Positions 63,502 through 64,000 of a DNA stretch of 64,000 nucleotides are shown here, piece by piece. The position numbers and the translations under genes are program-made. The stretch spans positions 4,774,001 through 4,838,000 of the forward strand of contig NZ_CP042433.1 in assembly GCF_007970805.1 (NCBI RefSeq), given 5' to 3'. The notes beneath the pieces were generated by a model that was given only the letters and a program-made list of their open reading frames with translations, was not told the origin of the DNA and searched no databases. Every line of letters begins with the position of its first letter. The first letter of the stretch is position 1. This stretch comes from Flavisolibacter ginsenosidimutans (GTDB lineage Bacteria; Bacteroidota; Bacteroidia; Chitinophagales; Chitinophagaceae).

Positions 63502-63681
63502 TCACACTGCGTTTCTTTCACTGTATTCAACCTTGTTTATAACGGACGGTAGAAAATGCGGGTGAAGAAACAGAGGCCCGATAAACACAACAGCACTTAC
63601 CGCAAAGATTTCCACCAAAAACGAAATTGGTTTGTTTCTTGCTTTCAGCGAGGCAATTGTAAACCCTTAAAAAGCCAACGT

Positions 63682-64000
63682 ATGAAAAGAAACACTTTGC
63701 TTGCTCTTGTAGCCCTCGGTTCTTTGCTTGTTAGCTGCAAAAAAGAAAACAACAACACATCGGACGGTTCGAATGTCAGCTATCAACTGGTTGCCGCTGA
63801 TCGGTCTTCCACTCTGGGTGCGGTGAACACTGAAAGTTCCACTTTACAAACGGCAGCGGCCATTAACTGGACTTCCGGCTTTGCCAACGTAACGGAACTA
63901 AAGTTTGAGGCTAAAAACAAGGAGAACGACATTTCTTACCGCTCGGGAACAGACCGGCACATTGATCTCTTCAATCCTGTTGCTTCGGCCGGTACAATCC
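63682..64000 (+). CDS. Lipoprotein, 5' part only, paralogue of the gene at 5661
   Basis: At least 106 residues, running off the right edge. Leader MKRNTLLALVALGSLLVSC has a lipobox, followed by KKENNNTSDG. The body (SYQLVAADRSS, INWTSGFANVTELKFEAKN, DRHIDLFNPVASAG) aligns with SFAYQLKTV, IQWTSGTASANLLKFEAEG and QRIDLFAAASVLG of the lipoprotein at 5661. They are therefore paralogues. Function unknown. Confidence 0.75.
   Translation, partial: MKRNTLLALVALGSLLVSCKKENNNTSDGSNVSYQLVAADRSSTLGAVNTESSTLQTAAAINWTSGFANVTELKFEAKNKENDISYRSGTDRHIDLFNPVASAGTI

Overview
The window is bacterial chromosome from a member of the Bacteroidota, most likely family Chitinophagaceae; I cannot fix the genus. The evidence is the 16S sequence with its 3' end CGGCTGGAATACCTCC, type IX secretion (T9SS) C-terminal sorting domains on five proteins, -33 TTTG / -7 TAnnTTTG promoters, families confined to the phylum (DUF4251, DUF4296, DUF4835), and the phylum-typical orders rpsF-rpsR-rplI and bamD-rpoZ-coaBC-DUF4835.

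Layout. 1-15.5 kb is mixed housekeeping and cell-envelope genes: a truncated outer-membrane protein, an ATP-grasp-like protein, a secreted beta-helix protein, a metallo-beta-lactamase-fold hydrolase, a DUF4268 protein, a lipoprotein, pdxJ, a CocE-type hydrolase, a T9SS pair, and a Crp/Fnr-OsmC-rhodanese thiol operon. 15.7-19.5 kb is an accessory island on the minus strand: two unknown genes and a NotI-like restriction-modification pair, each unit followed 6-19 bp after its stop codon by a long imperfect palindrome with attC-like end boxes. This looks like an integron cassette array without an integrase (CALIN-like) and is the main discovery candidate. 19.6-23.8 kb holds two S9 peptidases. 23.9-28 kb holds small membrane and hydrophilic proteins, a metallophosphoesterase with a nucleotidyltransferase, DUF4251, and a glycine-rich RRM protein. 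28.1-38.5 kb is dominated by three T9SS cargo proteins, one a 1654-residue protein with a PHP phosphoesterase domain, interrupted by the ribosomal operon rpsF-rpsR-rplI.

38.8-41.5 kb holds recJ and a polyprenyl synthase, divergent from an OmpA-like protein with a textbook promoter. 43.4-47.1 kb is the bamD-rpoZ-coaBC-DUF4835-DUF4296 chain. 47.2-54.8 kb holds an SGNH hydrolase, gapA and pgk, a LemA plus two TPM proteins, a DUF4476-like secreted protein and truA. 54.8-60.66 kb is a complete rRNA operon (four tandem promoters, 16S, tRNA-Ile, tRNA-Ala, 23S, 5S, terminator). 60.7-64 kb holds a PhoX-like T9SS phosphatase candidate, an alpha/beta hydrolase with an unclear start, and a truncated lipoprotein paralogous to the one at 5.7 kb.

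A roughly 40-bp intergenic repeat with a 15-base invariant core occurs three times (5.4, 19.55 and 52.5 kb). No transposase, integrase, CRISPR array or prophage was seen. All functional names come from reading translated sequence and motifs without database searches.
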